DNA of 64,000 nt from Streptomyces sp. SA15. Its GTDB lineage: Bacteria > Actinomycetota > Actinomycetes > Streptomycetales > Streptomycetaceae. The stretch lies in assembly GCF_002291145.1 (NCBI RefSeq), contig NZ_NTGE01000109.1, positions 54,728 through 118,727 of the forward strand, written 5' to 3'. The notes under the pieces are model-generated. The model saw nothing but the letters and a program-made list of their open reading frames with translations. It was not told the origin of the DNA and did no database searches. A program made the translations under genes and the position numbers. Below, piece after piece: positions 62,938-64,000 of the stretch; within the stretch, counting starts at the first letter, position 1; each line of letters opens with the position of its first letter.

Positions 62938-64000
62938 GTGAGTCGAAGAACTGACCAGCTCGATAACGCCGGGAAAACGAAACGCTTGATACGCAGAACA
63001 GCACTGAGTCTGCTGCCATTAGCCCTAGCCGTCGGCCTACTGGGCTCGCCGCCCGCCGCGGCTGCCGGGAGCGCCCGGGACAGCGTCCGGGTCGCCGCTC
63101 AGGCGGAGGTCACCCCCGCCGAGCGCGGCCTGGTCGTGGACTACTGGAAAGAGGGCGGCCCCGGCCTCAAGGCGGCCGCCGAGGCGGCGCTGACCGGCAG
63201 CGACGCCGACGTACAGGCGTTCCTCTCGGCCGCGGACGGCCTGGCCTTCCAGGACGAGCGGGTGACCGCTGCCCAACTCGCCTCCGTCGGTGGCCCGGAA
63301 CTGCTGACCGCAGCGCGCACGGCTTTGGCCGGAAACCGTGAGGCACTGCGCGACTTCCTGGACGACGGCTGGGAAGAGCCGATGGCGCAGGACAATCGGA
63401 TCCGCCTGGCTCAGATCATCGACACCAGTGGGCCCAACGTTCAGGACGCCGGACGGGCCGCGCTGAAGGGCACACCCGACGACGTCAGGAAGTTCCTCGT
63501 CGAGGGCCAGTACGTCCAGCGTGAGCAGGACGAGCGGGTACAGCTCGTCCAGATCATCAGCGTAGGCGGCACCAATGTGCGGGCGGCCGGGCGCATCGCG
63601 CTGAGCGGCAGCGCCGCGGACATCCGGGAGTTCTTGGAGGTCGGCCAGTTCGTCGCCCGCGCCAAGGACCAGGAGCACGCCACCGTCGCCGAGCTCGCCC
63701 AGCAGGCGAAGGAAGCGGGCCGGCAGGCCGCCAAGGAAACCGCGGCCGCCAAGACCGAGTCCGCCAAGGCGGTGCAGGCCTCGCAGCTCGCCAAGGAGGC
63801 GGCGTTGGAGGCCGAGTCCGAGGCCAAGGCCGCCAAGAACGACACGGACAAAGCCGCGCGGGCCGCCAAGCGGGCCGCGACCGCTGCCTCCCAGGCCGCC
63901 GCCTCCGCGCAACGGGCGATCGACGCGGCGAGTGCCGCGAACAACTCGGCACGCGTGGCCGCCAACGCGGCGGCGCAGGCGGCCGCCGCAGCGGCCGGAG
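62938..64000 (+). CDS. N-terminal part of a large secreted ALF-repeat protein (partial)
   Basis: The frame is open from GTG 62938 to the window end (354 codons). Signal peptide with RLIRRTALSLLPLALAVGLL, cleavage near AAAAGSARD. ALF-type repeats follow: AAEAALTGSDADVQAFLSAA, TALAGNREALRDFLDDGWEE, AALKGTPDDVRKFLVEGQYV, IALSGSAADIREFLEVGQFV. From about residue 240 an Ala/Lys/Gln-rich coiled coil begins (AKEAALEAESEAKAAKND). Such proteins run past 1000 residues in Streptomyces and often end in a toxin-like or binding domain, not visible here. Codon 28 is TTA (63019-63021), which implies bldA dependence. Confidence 0.88.
   Translation, partial: MSRRTDQLDNAGKTKRLIRRTALSLLPLALAVGLLGSPPAAAAGSARDSVRVAAQAEVTPAERGLVVDYWKEGGPGLKAAAEAALTGSDADVQAFLSAADGLAFQDERVTAAQLASVGGPELLTAARTALAGNREALRDFLDDGWEEPMAQDNRIRLAQIIDTSGPNVQDAGRAALKGTPDDVRKFLVEGQYVQREQDERVQLVQIISVGGTNVRAAGRIALSGSAADIREFLEVGQFVARAKDQEHATVAELAQQAKEAGRQAAKETAAAKTESAKAVQASQLAKEAALEAESEAKAAKNDTDKAARAAKRAATAASQAAASAQRAIDAASAANNSARVAANAAAQAAAAAAG

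Overview
The window is a piece of a Streptomyces chromosome. Support: very high G+C with G/C at nearly every third codon position, frequent GTG and TTG starts, 4-base overlaps between genes, an iron regulator of the DmdR type, an L,L-DAP-type FemX-like ligase, a CebR box in front of a cellulase, and rare TTA codons confined to two secreted-protein genes. About 60 coding features are supported, including three broken genes and one short gene relic.

Layout. 0-7.5 kb: end of a prim-pol-like gene, an ABC exporter pair, an alpha/beta-hydrolase-fold protein without its nucleophile, the iron repressor dmdR, a SIS-domain protein and a PAS-PAS-GAF sensor. 7.6-10.6 kb: a small decayed accessory patch. 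It holds a GNAT relic, a frameshifted RidA gene, an IscB RNA-guided nuclease preceded by a hairpin-rich stretch that is the likely omega-RNA, and a long hairpin. 10.6-13.2 kb: a cysteine-less AhpD-like protein, pdxH and a second citrate synthase. 13.2-23.4 kb: an eight-gene minus-strand operon, ordered from its promoter as DinB-fold protein, AtuA-like protein, acyl-CoA carboxylase beta and alpha, acyl-CoA dehydrogenase, acyl-CoA ligase, enoyl-CoA hydratase and TetR regulator. It reads as a pathway for a branched or terpenoid-like acid.

23.5-31.4 kb: methyltransferase, a stand-alone LRR solenoid, an EamA exporter, a FemX-like peptidoglycan ligase and a D-2-hydroxyacid dehydrogenase. 31.5-35.3 kb: serC, then a 2.6 kb accessory segment (broken ankyrin/HEAT gene, FMN reductase, XRE regulator) bracketed by a degenerate second copy of the serC 3' end and its terminator. 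35.5-46.8 kb: a Tat-exported beta-propeller amidohydrolase, TetR/aldo-keto reductase pair, DUF2975/XRE pair, CebR-controlled GH5 cellulase, DrrAB-type exporter with a divergent TetR gene, and an anchored propeller protein.

46.9-58.2 kb: SGNH hydrolase, nucleotidyltransferase, Uma2 nuclease-fold protein, aldo-keto reductase, a 29-residue membrane peptide, ThpR, GNAT, MarR-MFS, a ribbon-helix-helix protein, a purine permease, DUF2530 and a CtpE-like P-type ATPase. 58.2-64 kb: an extracytoplasmic block with two tandem paralogous secreted proteins, a trypsin-fold pseudoprotease with FG-GAP repeats, and a divergent pair of secreted genes that both carry a TTA codon. One of these is the start of a large ALF-repeat protein cut by the window edge.

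No tRNA, rRNA or CRISPR array was seen. The strongest candidate for an unusual system is the IscB locus. The pseudoprotease/ALF cluster and the serC-bounded segment come next.
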